A stretch of DNA of 64,000 nucleotides from Paraburkholderia caribensis (lineage in GTDB: Bacteria; Pseudomonadota; Gammaproteobacteria; Burkholderiales; Burkholderiaceae). The stretch covers positions 2,046,001-2,110,000 of the forward strand of contig NZ_CP026102.1 in NCBI RefSeq assembly GCF_002902945.1. The letters run 5' to 3'. Shown here piece after piece: positions 34,488-43,936 of the stretch. How positions within the stretch are numbered: position 1 is the stretch's first letter; each line of letters begins with the position of its first letter. The notes below the pieces were generated by a model. The model worked only from the letters and a program-made list of their open reading frames with translations, was not told the origin of the DNA and made no database searches. A program made the translations under genes and the position numbers.

Positions 34488-36029
34488 ATGCAGTTTCTTC
34501 ATCCGCGCAGGAACACGCTTGCCCTGCTCGCCGCCTGCCTTTCATCGCTGATGTTCGGGCTCGAGATTTCCAGCGTTCCCGCGATCCTGCCTGCGCTCGA
34601 ACATCTGCTGCACGGCGATTTCAAGGACATGCAGTGGGTCATGAACGCGTACACGATCGCCTGCACGACGGTCCTGATGGCGACAGGCACGCTCGCGGAC
34701 CGCTTCGGCCGCAAGCGCGTGTTCGTGCTCAGCATTGCGCTGTTCGGCATCACGTCGCTGCTGTGCGGGCTGGCGTCGAACATGGCCGTGCTGATCGCGG
34801 GGCGCTTCCTGCAAGGCGCGAGCGGCGGCGCGATGCTGATCTGCCAGGTTGCCGTGCTGTCGCATCAGTTCCAGCAGGGACACGCGCGCGTCAAGGCGTT
34901 CGCCGCGTGGGGCATCATCTTCGGGATCGGGCTGGGGTTCGGGCCGATCATCGGCAGCGCGACGGTCGCGCTGACCGGCTGGCAGTGGGTGTTTCTCGTG
35001 CACGTGCCGCTGGCGCTCGCGACAATCGCGCTCGCCTTCAGCGGGGTGAGCGAATCGCGCGATCCGCACGCGCACAAGCTCGATATCGTGGGCGTCGTGA
35101 CCTTGTCGCTCGCCGTGTTCGGCGTCGCCTTCTACATCACGCAGGGCGCGGACTTCGGCTTTGCCAGCCTGCCCGCGCTTGGCATCGTCGCGGCCAGCGC
35201 GCTCTGCCTGATCGCGTTCTTCGTCGCCGAGAACGTGAGCGCGCATCCGATGTTCGACTTCTCCGTTTTTCGTCTCCGCAAGTTTTCGGGCGCGCTGATC
35301 GGATCGGCTGCAATGAATTTCAGCTTCTGGCCTTTCATGATCTATCTGCCCGTGTACTTTCATCAGGCGCTCGGCTACGACGATCTGCACGCGGGGCTTG
35401 CGCTGCTCGCGTACACGCTGCCCACGCTGGTCGTGCCGCCCGTCGCGGAACGTCTCGCGCATCGCTATCAGCCGGGCTTCGTGATTCCCGGCGGGCTCTT
35501 CACGATCGGGCTCGGCTTCATGCTGATGCGTCTGGGCAGCGGCGCGGAGCACGCCAGCTGGATGACGATGCTGCCCGGCTGCGTGGTCGCCGGCGTCGGA
35601 CTCGGCCTGACGAACACGACTGTGACGAACACGACGACGGGTGCCGTGCCGCCAGCACGCGCCGGCATGGCCTCGGGCATCGACATGAGCGCGCGGATGG
35701 TCTCGCTCGCAATCAACATCGCGTTGATGGGGTTCGTGCTGGTGGCGGGCGTCGAAGCGGCTGTGTCGCGCGCGTGGTCGGGCGCGCAGGACGCCGCGCA
35801 CATTCACGCGACTAGCGCTGCGATCGCGGCGGGCCACGCCGTGGCGCTCGACGGCAAGATCGCGCACGATGCGCTCGTGCACGGCTTCGGCTGGGTCATG
35901 CTGTATGCAGGCGTGGGCGCGTGGCTGCTCGCGGCGGCGAGCTTCGCGACCTTCGGCGCGTTGACGAACCCGGCCCGTTCCAAGCTGCAAGACACACGCG
36001 CGGCGACATCAACGCAACGCACGGATTGA
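34488..36029 (+). CDS. MFS transporter, DHA2 (14-span) type
   Basis: A 513-residue inner-membrane carrier. The first spans contain the DHA2 landmarks: LEISSVPAILPALEHLL, MQWVMNAYTIACTTVLMATG and the A-motif GTLADRFGRKRVF; then GRFLQGASGGAMLICQVAVL. About fourteen hydrophobic segments are present. Family members export drugs, dyes or metabolites with proton exchange. The divergent LysR regulator probably controls it; the substrate is unknown. Confidence 0.82.
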   Translation: MQFLHPRRNTLALLAACLSSLMFGLEISSVPAILPALEHLLHGDFKDMQWVMNAYTIACTTVLMATGTLADRFGRKRVFVLSIALFGITSLLCGLASNMAVLIAGRFLQGASGGAMLICQVAVLSHQFQQGHARVKAFAAWGIIFGIGLGFGPIIGSATVALTGWQWVFLVHVPLALATIALAFSGVSESRDPHAHKLDIVGVVTLSLAVFGVAFYITQGADFGFASLPALGIVAASALCLIAFFVAENVSAHPMFDFSVFRLRKFSGALIGSAAMNFSFWPFMIYLPVYFHQALGYDDLHAGLALLAYTLPTLVVPPVAERLAHRYQPGFVIPGGLFTIGLGFMLMRLGSGAEHASWMTMLPGCVVAGVGLGLTNTTVTNTTTGAVPPARAGMASGIDMSARMVSLAINIALMGFVLVAGVEAAVSRAWSGAQDAAHIHATSAAIAAGHAVALDGKIAHDALVHGFGWVMLYAGVGAWLLAAASFATFGALTNPARSKLQDTRAATSTQRTD

Positions 36030-36080
36030 TACAAAAAGCGTGAGCGCGGACGACGCGCTCACGCTTTCAAGACGTGCGGA

Positions 36081-36662
36081 TCAGTAATAAGGATACGGCG
36101 CGTAAACGGCGCCCGGCGGGGCATAGTAATAAGGACGCGGCGCGTAGTAGACGGGGCCCGGCGCATAGTAGGCAGGCGGCGTTGCATAGACGGGCGCGGG
36201 CGGTTGCGAGATGGTGTTGCCCTTCGACGTCATGCACTGCGCGTAGGCCGCGTCGTAGCGCGCCTGCAGCCCATACGCCGAATACGACGCGCCATTCGCG
36301 CCCGTTGCGCCGCCGACCAGCAACCCGCTGCCCGCGCCGATTGCCGCACCGGCGCCCGGATTGCCCGCCGCCGCACCGATCAGCGCGCCGACGGCCGCGC
36401 CGCCCAGCGTGCCGACAGCCGCGCTGCCCACGGCATTGTTGGTGGCCGCCTGCGATGCCCCATTGGCGTCCGTGCTGCGATACGCATAGTCGCGGCACGC
36501 GTAGTCGTCCTGCTGGAACTGTTCGAGCGGCTCGCCTTTGCGCGGCAGCGCAACCACGCTCGGCCCGCTGGGCGGGACGACGGCGCACCCGCCCAGTGCG
36601 AGCAACACCCCGACGACGATCGTCGGCATTGCGACCTTTCTTGTGACCTGAGTCTTGTTCAT
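36081..36662 (-). CDS. Glycine-zipper lipoprotein with Tyr/Pro-rich tail
   Basis: From 36662 the product has 193 residues: a signal with lipobox LALGGC (Cys about 26), a short linker, a glycine-zipper region (GSAAVGTLGGAAVGALIG, then GNPGAGAAIGAGSGLLVG) at about 82-120 that can insert in a membrane, and a Tyr/Pro-rich C-terminus (PAYYAPGPVYYAPRPYYY). It resembles YMGG/OmpA-linked envelope proteins of unknown role. A longer frame to 36710 puts the lipobox too deep. Confidence 0.75.
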   Translation of the reverse strand: MNKTQVTRKVAMPTIVVGVLLALGGCAVVPPSGPSVVALPRKGEPLEQFQQDDYACRDYAYRSTDANGASQAATNNAVGSAAVGTLGGAAVGALIGAAAGNPGAGAAIGAGSGLLVGGATGANGASYSAYGLQARYDAAYAQCMTSKGNTISQPPAPVYATPPAYYAPGPVYYAPRPYYYAPPGAVYAPYPYY

Positions 36663-36831
36663 GTTCGTCGACCTGCCAATGAAGAATGCCAATGTCCAAT
36701 AGGAGAACAATAGTCCAACAGACTTAAGCTTGAGTTACGAATGCGTTACTGGATATTTCTGCACTCTGCCCTGGCGCAGCGCGCAAAAAGTAAAAAAGGG
36801 TCAGCGGAATTCGCCTTGAAATCGCAGCCAG

Positions 36832-36867
36832 ATATGTGCATCATGCACATATGCACAGTGCACATAT
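36832..36867 (+). promoter_or_regulatory. Repeated TGCACATAT sites before the MarR gene
   Basis: ATATGTGCA (36832-36840), three bases, TGCACATAT (36844-36852) make a perfect 9+3+9 palindrome; the right arm is repeated at 36859-36867 as TGCACATAT, 15 bases on. The block ends 12 bases before the MarR ATG and overlaps the place where a promoter would be. It is the probable autoregulatory operator of the MarR/MFS unit. Confidence 0.65.
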
Positions 36868-36879
36868 CGAGGTGAAGCG

Positions 36880-37413
36880 ATGACCCGACGCATGGAAAAT
36901 CTGCTCGGCGTGCTCGCCCTTCTGGTGACGGACGAACTGAACGCACAACCCAGCATTCCCGCGCTGGCCGGTTCGACTGCGCGCGCCATGCTCAATGCCA
37001 TCGGCCAGTACCCCGACTCGTCGATCGAGCTGCTGCGCGAGGCCGTCGACCTCTCTCATCCCGCCGCCGTGCGGGCGGTAGCGGGACTCGTCGACGCAGG
37101 CCTCGTCGAAAAGAAGGCGGGCAGCGACAAGCGTTCGGTTGCGCTGGCGCTCACGGCCGCTGGGCGCCGCGAAGCGAGCCGCTTGCGTACCGCGCGCGGG
37201 CGCATGCTCGAACGCATCGTCGCGCGGCTCGATGAAAGCGAGCGCGATGTGTTCGAAGGTCTGCTGATCAAGATCCTCTGGAACGAAACGCGCGACTCGC
37301 CGCATGCGATGCAGCTTTGCCGCTTGTGCGACGACAAGCCTTGCCTGAAGGCGGGTTGTCCCGTCGAGTGCCGCGAACAGGGACTGCCGATGCCCGAGCG
37401 GAGCGCATCATGA
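36880..37413 (+). CDS. MarR-type regulator with C-terminal cysteine cluster
   Basis: A 177-residue winged-helix protein. Residues 40-100 hold the HTH (AMLNAIGQYPDSSIELLREA, then LSHPAAVRAVAGLVDAGLVE and the wing RSVALALT). The last 40 residues carry five cysteines (CRLCDDKPCLKAGCPVEC), spaced x2, x4, x4 and x3, looking like a metal- or redox-sensing tail that is not part of ordinary MarR proteins. GAGGTGA precedes the ATG. It overlaps the following MFS gene by four bases, so the pair is translated together. Confidence 0.75.
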   Translation: MTRRMENLLGVLALLVTDELNAQPSIPALAGSTARAMLNAIGQYPDSSIELLREAVDLSHPAAVRAVAGLVDAGLVEKKAGSDKRSVALALTAAGRREASRLRTARGRMLERIVARLDESERDVFEGLLIKILWNETRDSPHAMQLCRLCDDKPCLKAGCPVECREQGLPMPERSAS

Positions 37414-38624
37414 ACGCCGCCGGAATCGACGCGATCCGCTCGAACGCTGCGCCCGTGCGCTGGCGCGCGGTGGCCGCGCTGACGGTCGTCTCGACGCTCT
37501 CGCAGATCGGCCAGTTCGGCATCGGCTTCATGGTTCTGCCCGTCTGGCTCGCGCATCAAGGGCTCGACGCGCCGCGCGCGGGACTCTTCGCTGCGGCGCA
37601 ATGGGCGGGGATGTTCGTCGGACTGTTGCTCGCGCCGCGTCTGATCGAACGCATCGGATCGAAGCTGACGGTGTCGCTCGGGATTGCCGCTTCGCTGATC
37701 GCGTATGCATCGTTCGGTGCGTTGTCGTGGCCCGCGTGGATCTTGCCCGGCATGCTGACGGGGCTCGGCATCGGCTTGCGCTGGATCGCGAACGAAACCT
37801 GGCTCTACAGTCTCGTGCCCGCCGACAAGAGCGGCAAAGTCGTCGGCGTTCATGAAACCCTGATTGCATCGGCGGGCGTGCTCGCGCCGGCGCTCGCAGT
37901 CTACGCCGGCGTGAGCGGGACACTGGTGTTCACGTCGGGCTCGCTGCTGACGCTTGCTGCCGCCGTTCCGTTGTGGCTCACCCGTTCGTCCTCGCCGCAA
38001 CCTGTCCTGGAGCCGCATGTCGCGCATGGCAAGCGCCGCGAACTGGGACCGGTTGTTTGCCTCGGGCTCGTGACGATTGCAGTCGGCGGCATTGGCGACG
38101 GCGCGCTCTATGGTCTCTTCCCGCTCTTCGCCGACAGCCGCGGACTCACGGCCGCGCAAACCGCGACCATGCTCGCATGCTTCGGTATCGGCGGCATGGC
38201 GCTGCAATTCCCTGTCGGTTGGCTCGCGGATCGCGCCGGTCTCGCGGCAACGGTGATCCTCTGCGCGTTGACCAGCACGGTGGCTATCGTGGCGTTCGCC
38301 TTCGCGCCGGCCGCGTCGCTTGCGTATGTCGGCGCCGCGCTGCTGCTCGGCGGCATGAACAGCGCGTATATCACGCTCGGCATGTATGCGGCCGCTTGCG
38401 GCGACAAACAGGCAATCACCCGCAACATGCGCGTGCTGTCGCTCGCCTTTACTGCATGCTCGATCGCCGGGCCGCTCTTCGCGGGGGCTGCGATGAAGGC
38501 GCTCGGCAACGATCTGTTGATGTGGCAACTCGCGATCATGAGCGGCGCGCTCATGATCTATACGCTCGGCATGCGCGAAGGGAACAGGCAGGCAAGGCAG
38601 CGCGCGCCTTCGGCCTCTTCGTGA
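37410..38624 (+). CDS. MFS transporter (12-span)
   Basis: A 404-residue membrane carrier with about twelve spans: VAALTVVSTLSQIGQFGIGF, AGLFAAAQWAGMFVGLLLAP, then the A-motif-like RLIERIGSKLTV and a second-half GWLADRAGLAATVIL. The short loops and the WIANETWLYSLVP segment resemble YcaD/UMF-like carriers. The start overlaps the stop of the Cys-tailed MarR gene (ATGA), so this is the regulator's likely target; export of a toxic or redox-active compound is plausible but unproven. Confidence 0.8.
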   Translation: MNAAGIDAIRSNAAPVRWRAVAALTVVSTLSQIGQFGIGFMVLPVWLAHQGLDAPRAGLFAAAQWAGMFVGLLLAPRLIERIGSKLTVSLGIAASLIAYASFGALSWPAWILPGMLTGLGIGLRWIANETWLYSLVPADKSGKVVGVHETLIASAGVLAPALAVYAGVSGTLVFTSGSLLTLAAAVPLWLTRSSSPQPVLEPHVAHGKRRELGPVVCLGLVTIAVGGIGDGALYGLFPLFADSRGLTAAQTATMLACFGIGGMALQFPVGWLADRAGLAATVILCALTSTVAIVAFAFAPAASLAYVGAALLLGGMNSAYITLGMYAAACGDKQAITRNMRVLSLAFTACSIAGPLFAGAAMKALGNDLLMWQLAIMSGALMIYTLGMREGNRQARQRAPSASS

Positions 38625-38651
38625 CGACCGTGGTCGCGCGCCGCGTTTCGC

Positions 38652-40145
38652 TCAGCGCAAGCGCACCAGCGTCGACTTCAGCTCCGTGTACTTTTCGAGT
38701 GCATGCAACGACTTGTCGCGGCCATTGCCCGACTGCTTGTAGCCGCCGAACGGGAAGTTCATGTCGCCGCCTTCGTCGTAGCAATTGACCCACACGGTAC
38801 CCGCGCGCAGACGCCGCGAGACTTCATGCGCCGTGGTCAGGTTCGCCGTCCACACGGCGGCGGCGAGACCGTAGTCGCTGTCGTTGGCAATCGTCACGGC
38901 TTCGTCGATCGTATCGAACGTGATCACCGACAGCACCGGCCCGAAAATCTCTTCACGCGCGATCTTCGCATCATGCTTCGGCACATCGAAAACAGTCGGC
39001 TCGATATAGAAGCCGCCGCTTTCCTGCTGTACACGCGTGCCACCGTGCAATAGCTTCGCCTCGGCCCGCCCTGCTTCGATATAACCCAGCACGCGATCGA
39101 GCTGCACCTGATCGACGATTGCGCCCATCGACGTCTTAGGGTCCAGCGGATTGCCCGGCGCGTAGCTGCGCGCTGCCGCGACCAGCTTGTCGAGGAACAC
39201 GTCCTTGATGTCGCGATGCACGAGCAAACGCGAGCCCGCCGTGCACATCTCACCCATGTTGTAGAAAATCGCACCCGCCGCCGTTTTGGCAGCGCGGTCG
39301 AGATCGGGACAATCGGGCAGCACGATATTCGGCGACTTGCCGCCCAGTTCCAGCCACACGCGCTTCAGGTTGGACTGCCCGGCGTATTGCATGATCAGCT
39401 TGCCGACGTTCGTCGAACCCGTGAACGCGAGGCAATCCACATCGTGATGCAGCGCGAGCAGCTTGCCCGGCTCGCCGCCGCCGGGCACAACATTGAACAC
39501 GCCTGCGGGAATGCCCGCTTCATGCGCGAGTTGTGCGACGCGAATCGCCGTCAATGGCGACTTCTCCGAAGGCTTGAGCACGACGCTATTGCCCGCGGCG
39601 AGGGCGGGTCCGAATTTCCACGATGCCATCAGAATCGGGAAATTCCACGGCACCACGGCGGCGACGACGCCGAGCGGCTCGCGCGTCACGAGGCCGACCA
39701 GGTGATTATCGGCAGGCACCACTTCGCCGCCCACCTTGTCGATAGCTTCTGCAAACCATTCGACGCAATACGCCGCGCCGGGCACGTCGACGCTGGTCGT
39801 GTCGCCGATCGGCTTGCCTGCGTCGAGTGTTTCGAGCAACGAGAGCTCGTCGAGATGCTCGCGCATCAACGCAGCCCATTTGAGCAACTTCGCTTTGCGC
39901 TGGCGCGGATTGAGGCCGGCCCATACGCCTCGACTGAATGAATGGCGCGCGGCGCGCACGGCCGCATTCACGTCGGCCTCGCCGCAATCGGCGACTTTCA
40001 CGAGTACTTTGCCGTCGATCGGACTCACGCAGTCGAACGTACGCCCGCTTTCGGCCGGCCGATACTCGCCGTCGATAAACGCGCGCCCTTCGATTGCGAG
40101 CGCCGCTGCCTTGTCCTGCCAGTAAGCCAATGTCGTCTTGTCCAT
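38652..40145 (-). CDS. puuC: Gamma-glutamyl-gamma-aminobutyraldehyde dehydrogenase
   Basis: A 497-residue aldehyde dehydrogenase. Landmarks are VVPWNFPILMASWKFGPALA, the catalytic Glu in WLELGGKSPNIV and the catalytic Cys in GEMCTAGSRLLVHRDIKD. The C-terminal WVNCYDEGGDMNFPFGGYKQ is typical of the PuuC/AldH subgroup. It oxidises gamma-glutamyl-gamma-aminobutyraldehyde in the Puu route from putrescine to GABA. It is transcribed leftward with puuR upstream. Confidence 0.85.
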   Translation of the reverse strand: MDKTTLAYWQDKAAALAIEGRAFIDGEYRPAESGRTFDCVSPIDGKVLVKVADCGEADVNAAVRAARHSFSRGVWAGLNPRQRKAKLLKWAALMREHLDELSLLETLDAGKPIGDTTSVDVPGAAYCVEWFAEAIDKVGGEVVPADNHLVGLVTREPLGVVAAVVPWNFPILMASWKFGPALAAGNSVVLKPSEKSPLTAIRVAQLAHEAGIPAGVFNVVPGGGEPGKLLALHHDVDCLAFTGSTNVGKLIMQYAGQSNLKRVWLELGGKSPNIVLPDCPDLDRAAKTAAGAIFYNMGEMCTAGSRLLVHRDIKDVFLDKLVAAARSYAPGNPLDPKTSMGAIVDQVQLDRVLGYIEAGRAEAKLLHGGTRVQQESGGFYIEPTVFDVPKHDAKIAREEIFGPVLSVITFDTIDEAVTIANDSDYGLAAAVWTANLTTAHEVSRRLRAGTVWVNCYDEGGDMNFPFGGYKQSGNGRDKSLHALEKYTELKSTLVRLR

Positions 40146-40242
40146 CAGGATGCCTCAATGTTATGCGTTCGGCGCAGTGAAAATGGCATGTGCGATGCAA
40201 CGCTGCGCGAAACGCGTTGACGCGAAGCGATGTGCGAAAAGT

Positions 40243-40806
40243 TCAGAAAGTGGGCGGCGAATTGGCCGACACGACTTCGCACACCTGCTGCGCGCTGGGA
40301 TTGCGAAAACGATGCGGTAAGCGGCTTTCGAAGTAATAGCTGTCGCCGGGGTCGAGCAGCCACGTCGTACCGTCGACGGTCAATTCGAGCTGACCGCTGA
40401 CCACGACGCCGCCCTCGTGCCCTGCGTGCTGCAACATTTCCGGGCCGGTATCCGCGAGCGGCTGATACACCTCGCGCATGATGCCCATATTGCGGTCCTT
40501 GACACTCGCGCCCGCCAGATAGAACTCGATTTGCTCATTGCCGAGGTTCGGCATCTCCGCGCGGCGCGACACCACGGTGCGGTCGGCCTCGATTTCAAAT
40601 GTGAAGAATTCGGCGAGACTCATGGGTATGCATTCGAGCAGCTTCTTCAGCGATCCGACGGACGGACTCACGCGGTTCTGCTCGATCAGCGAAATCGTGC
40701 CGTTTGTCACGCCCGCCCGTTTCGCCAGTTCCCGCTGCGAAAGACCGTGCTTTTTCCGGATGTACTGCAGGCGGGTTGCCACTTCAATTGACATCAATGC
40801 ACTCAT
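40243..40806 (-). CDS. puuR: PuuR-type XRE/cupin transcriptional regulator
   Basis: About 187 residues: an N-terminal XRE helix-turn-helix (RLQYIRKKHGLSQRELAKRA, GVTNGTISLIEQNRVSPSV) and a C-terminal cupin (QPLADTGPEMLQHAGHEGGV, LDPGDSYYFESRLPHRF). This is the PuuR architecture, which represses puu genes until putrescine is present. The start may be ATG 40806 or 40794; neither has a strong ribosome binding site. It heads the leftward puuR-puuC unit and faces puuD across 937 bases. Confidence 0.83.
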   Translation of the reverse strand: MSALMSIEVATRLQYIRKKHGLSQRELAKRAGVTNGTISLIEQNRVSPSVGSLKKLLECIPMSLAEFFTFEIEADRTVVSRRAEMPNLGNEQIEFYLAGASVKDRNMGIMREVYQPLADTGPEMLQHAGHEGGVVVSGQLELTVDGTTWLLDPGDSYYFESRLPHRFRNPSAQQVCEVVSANSPPTF

Positions 40807-41743
40807 GAGAACGGGTAGTACTTCACGAAAAGAGCGCATTCGAATAGCACGCGCGTGTGTTGAATATTCTAATCACTTTAAATTGAACGCTTCTGGGGAA
40901 AACCCTGAAAGCGAAACGAAATTTTTACGCATCTACCGGCTTCAAAGTTGACTTTATTACGCATAGATGGCTCAGGGTAAGCCCTCATCAAAGTTTCGTA
41001 AAAAGACTTTGACGGCCTTTTTGACTCGTATATCCTGAACTACAGGTTGATGTTTCCTGATTCGATTACCGCTGCGGCGGCCGGTTTAATCGCCGAAGCA
41101 GCGAGTAAAGAATGCGTTACGGGTAACAGCCTGTCGTCCCGTTTCTTTAAACGTTCGACGCGTTTTCCGAACGGGGCGTTCAATACTTTCAACGTGCCAG
41201 TCGAGTGTAATCGTGAGAGTCCGAGGCCCTTTGGTTAGGTGGGATCGTAGTCAGTTCGCGAGGTGTCTTCGCGCTGACAACGCCATCGCCGACGGCAGCA
41301 ACGGCAGGCTTGCGTTTCGCCGCTTTCTGTCCGTCTTCACGATCCTGTCGCGCCGTTCCGTTCGTCGTCACAACTCTATTTCAGCGCGTGCGTTCATCGC
41401 GGTTCACACCGACGAAGTCGCGTCGCTCTTGCCCTAGCGCCTTTCCACCTGCCGCTGTCAGGCCCGCTTGCGGGTCGATGCTTCGCGCGCGTTATCGCGC
41501 CGCGTCTTCGGTCGCGCTCGTCCCAACATCGGACACGCGCCGTTGCACGCCTGCAATCGCGCGCAGCGGAGCGAACCGGACAGCGTATCTGTTTGCAACG
41601 CGCGGCGCGATCCGCTGACGACGCTGCCACGCAAGCACGCTTCCAGTAGCGTTGCGCTCCGCGCATCGCTGCGGAATCGTGCCGCGCGTACGCACACCAT
41701 GATTTGCCGCGTTCCCGCAGTCAACGACGAATACCCGTTAGTC
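40807..41743. other. Long puuR/puuD divergent regulatory region
   Basis: The left part (40850-41050) is AT-rich and holds short symmetric motifs: GAATATTC (near 40862), CATCTA/TAGATG around 40930-40970 and CAAAGT/ACTTTG around 40990-41011. These are candidates for PuuR and sigma-factor sites. The right part (41060-41740) returns to high GC. A 63-codon frame from 41047 and other short frames are open there but lack recognisable products. A leader or small RNA is possible. Confidence 0.45.
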
Positions 41744-42532
41744 ATGCAAATGAAACCTTTAGTCGGCGTCACGGCCGACAGAACGATGATGGGTCCGCAT
41801 CCTTCGCATGTGGCCGGCGAAAAGTACCTCGCGGCCGTGGTCGACGGCGCGCAAGCGCTTGCGATGCTGCTACCCGCGTTAGGCGACCGGCAGGCGCCGG
41901 ACGATCTGTTCGCGCATATCGACGGCCTGCTGTTTACGGGCAGCTATTCGAATGTCGAGCCGCATCGTTATGGCGGTCACGCGAGCGCACCCGGCACGCT
42001 GCACGACGCCGCACGCGACGCGACGACGCTGCCGCTGATGCGCGCCGCGATCGACGCAGGCATCCCCGTGCTCGCTATTTGCCGTGGCTTTCAGGAAATG
42101 AATGTCGTGTTCGGCGGGACGCTGCATCAAAGCGTTCAAACGGTGGACGGCTATGACGATCACCGCGAGAACAAGGAAGACGACCTCGACGTGCAGTACG
42201 GGCCTTCGCATGCGCTGCATCTGATGCAAGGCGGGCTGTTGCAGAAGCTCGCCGGCGGCGCAAGCGAAGTGCGCGTGAATTCACTGCACGGCCAGGGCGT
42301 CGAGCGGCTCGGCGACGGCCTCACGGTCGAAGCCCACGCGCCGGACGGGCTGATCGAAGCGATCAGCGTGACGCATGCGCGCGCCTTCACGCTGGGTGTG
42401 CAATGGCACCCGGAATGGAAGCACGCAAGCGACACGCTATCGACAGCGATCTTCCGTGCGTTCGGCACGGCGTGCCGCGAACGAATGCGCATGAGGACGG
42501 GTTCGGCAGCGGCTGCAAGCGCACATGTCTGA
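41744..42532 (+). CDS. puuD: Gamma-glutamyl-gamma-aminobutyrate hydrolase
   Basis: A 262-residue class I glutamine-amidotransferase-like hydrolase. The nucleophile is C113 in PVLAICRGFQEMN; H222 and E224 in VQWHPEW complete the triad. The opening KPLVGVTADRTMMGPHPSH and the GLLFTGSYSNVEPHRYGG segment are PuuD-type. It releases GABA from gamma-glutamyl-GABA. Start: ATG 41744 is chosen because it begins at the conserved domain; 41750 is equally possible and 41699 would add 15 residues. It starts the rightward puu/pot unit. Confidence 0.88.
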   Translation: MQMKPLVGVTADRTMMGPHPSHVAGEKYLAAVVDGAQALAMLLPALGDRQAPDDLFAHIDGLLFTGSYSNVEPHRYGGHASAPGTLHDAARDATTLPLMRAAIDAGIPVLAICRGFQEMNVVFGGTLHQSVQTVDGYDDHRENKEDDLDVQYGPSHALHLMQGGLLQKLAGGASEVRVNSLHGQGVERLGDGLTVEAHAPDGLIEAISVTHARAFTLGVQWHPEWKHASDTLSTAIFRAFGTACRERMRMRTGSAAAASAHV

Positions 42533-42567
42533 TCCCCGTTCTGCGCAAAAAAACAGAGAGAACGATC

Positions 42568-43902
42568 ATGCAAGACATTGACGAGTTTCTGAAGAAGCAT
42601 CACATCACCGAAATCGAGGCGATCATTCCCGACATGGCAGGGATCGCGCGCGGCAAGATCATTCCGCGCAGCAAGTTCGAATCCGGCGAATCCATGCGCC
42701 TGCCGCAAGCCGTGATGATCCAGACGGTGACGGGCGAATATCCCGAAGACGGCTCGCTCACGGGCGTCACCGACCCGGACATGGTGTGCGTGCCCGATCC
42801 ATCGACGATCCGCATTATTCCGTGGGCCGTCGATCCCACCGCGCAGGTGATTCACGACTGCGTGCATTTCGACGGCACCCCCGTCGCGATCTCGCCGCGC
42901 CGCGTGCTGCGCCGCGTGCTCGATCTCTACAAGGCCAAAGGCTGGAAGCCTGTCATCGCACCAGAGCTGGAGTTCTATCTGGTCGACATGAACAAGGACC
43001 CCGACCTGCCCTTGCAACCGCCCGTCGGGCGCACCGGCCGTCCCGAAACAGGACGTCAGGCGTATTCGATCGAAGCCGTGAACGAATTCGACCCGCTCTT
43101 CGAGGACATCTACGAGTACTGCGATATTCAGGAACTCGAAGTCGACACGCTGATTCACGAAGTCGGCGCCGCGCAGATGGAAATCAACTTCCTGCACGGC
43201 GATCCGCTCAAGCTCGCCGACCAGGTCTTTCTGTTCAAGCGCACCGTGCGCGAAGCGGCGCTGCGTCATCACATGTACGCGACGTTCATGGCAAAGCCGA
43301 TGGAGAACGAACCCGGTTCCGCGATGCACGTGCACCAAAGCCTCGTCGATGAAGAGACAGGCCAGAACCTGTTCACGGGCAGCGACGGCAAGCCGACCGA
43401 CCTGTTCAACCAGTACCTCGCCGGCCTGCAGAAGTACACGCCCGCATTGATGCCGATCTTCGCGCCGTACATCAATTCATATCGGCGCCTGTCGCGCTTT
43501 ATGGCCGCGCCGATCAACGTGCAATGGGGTTACGACAACCGCACGGTGGGCTTCCGCATTCCGCATTCGGGCCCGCAGGCACGCCGCATCGAGAACCGCA
43601 TTCCGGGCGTGGACTGCAATCCGTATCTGGCGATTGCGGGCACACTCGCGGCCGGCTATCTCGGCATGACGCAGCGGCTCACGCCGACCGAGCCGCTCAC
43701 CAGCGACGGCTATGAATTGCCGTACCAGTTGCCGCGCAATCTCGAAGAAGGACTCACGTTGATGGGCGCGTGCGAGCCGCTCGCCGAAATCATGGGCGAG
43801 CAGTTCGTCAAGGCGTATCTCGCGCTGAAGGAAACCGAATATGAAGCGTTCTTCCGCGTGATCAGTTCGTGGGAACGCAAGCATTTGCTGCTGCACGTCT
43901 GA
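42568..43902 (+). CDS. puuA: Glutamine synthetase-family gamma-glutamylputrescine synthetase
   Basis: A 444-residue glutamine synthetase fold. The metal and ATP regions are visible in PELEFYLVD, EVGAAQMEINFLHGDPL, MHVHQSLVDEETGQN and PINVQWGYDNRTVGFRIPHS followed by RIENRIPGVDCNPYLAI. The GS regulatory adenylylation site is absent. Together with puuD, puuC and puuB-like genes it should ligate glutamate to putrescine (or another polyamine). It lies 35 bases after puuD. Confidence 0.88.
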   Translation: MQDIDEFLKKHHITEIEAIIPDMAGIARGKIIPRSKFESGESMRLPQAVMIQTVTGEYPEDGSLTGVTDPDMVCVPDPSTIRIIPWAVDPTAQVIHDCVHFDGTPVAISPRRVLRRVLDLYKAKGWKPVIAPELEFYLVDMNKDPDLPLQPPVGRTGRPETGRQAYSIEAVNEFDPLFEDIYEYCDIQELEVDTLIHEVGAAQMEINFLHGDPLKLADQVFLFKRTVREAALRHHMYATFMAKPMENEPGSAMHVHQSLVDEETGQNLFTGSDGKPTDLFNQYLAGLQKYTPALMPIFAPYINSYRRLSRFMAAPINVQWGYDNRTVGFRIPHSGPQARRIENRIPGVDCNPYLAIAGTLAAGYLGMTQRLTPTEPLTSDGYELPYQLPRNLEEGLTLMGACEPLAEIMGEQFVKAYLALKETEYEAFFRVISSWERKHLLLHV

Positions 43903-43936
43903 GTCCGGCGTCATCCGCAAAACAACTGGAGGCAAC

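Noticed and set aside
41047..41238. A 63-codon frame in the puuR/puuD gap
   Set aside because: Weak ribosome binding site, no recognised family, and a Ser/Asn/Arg-rich end; evidence too thin for a gene call.
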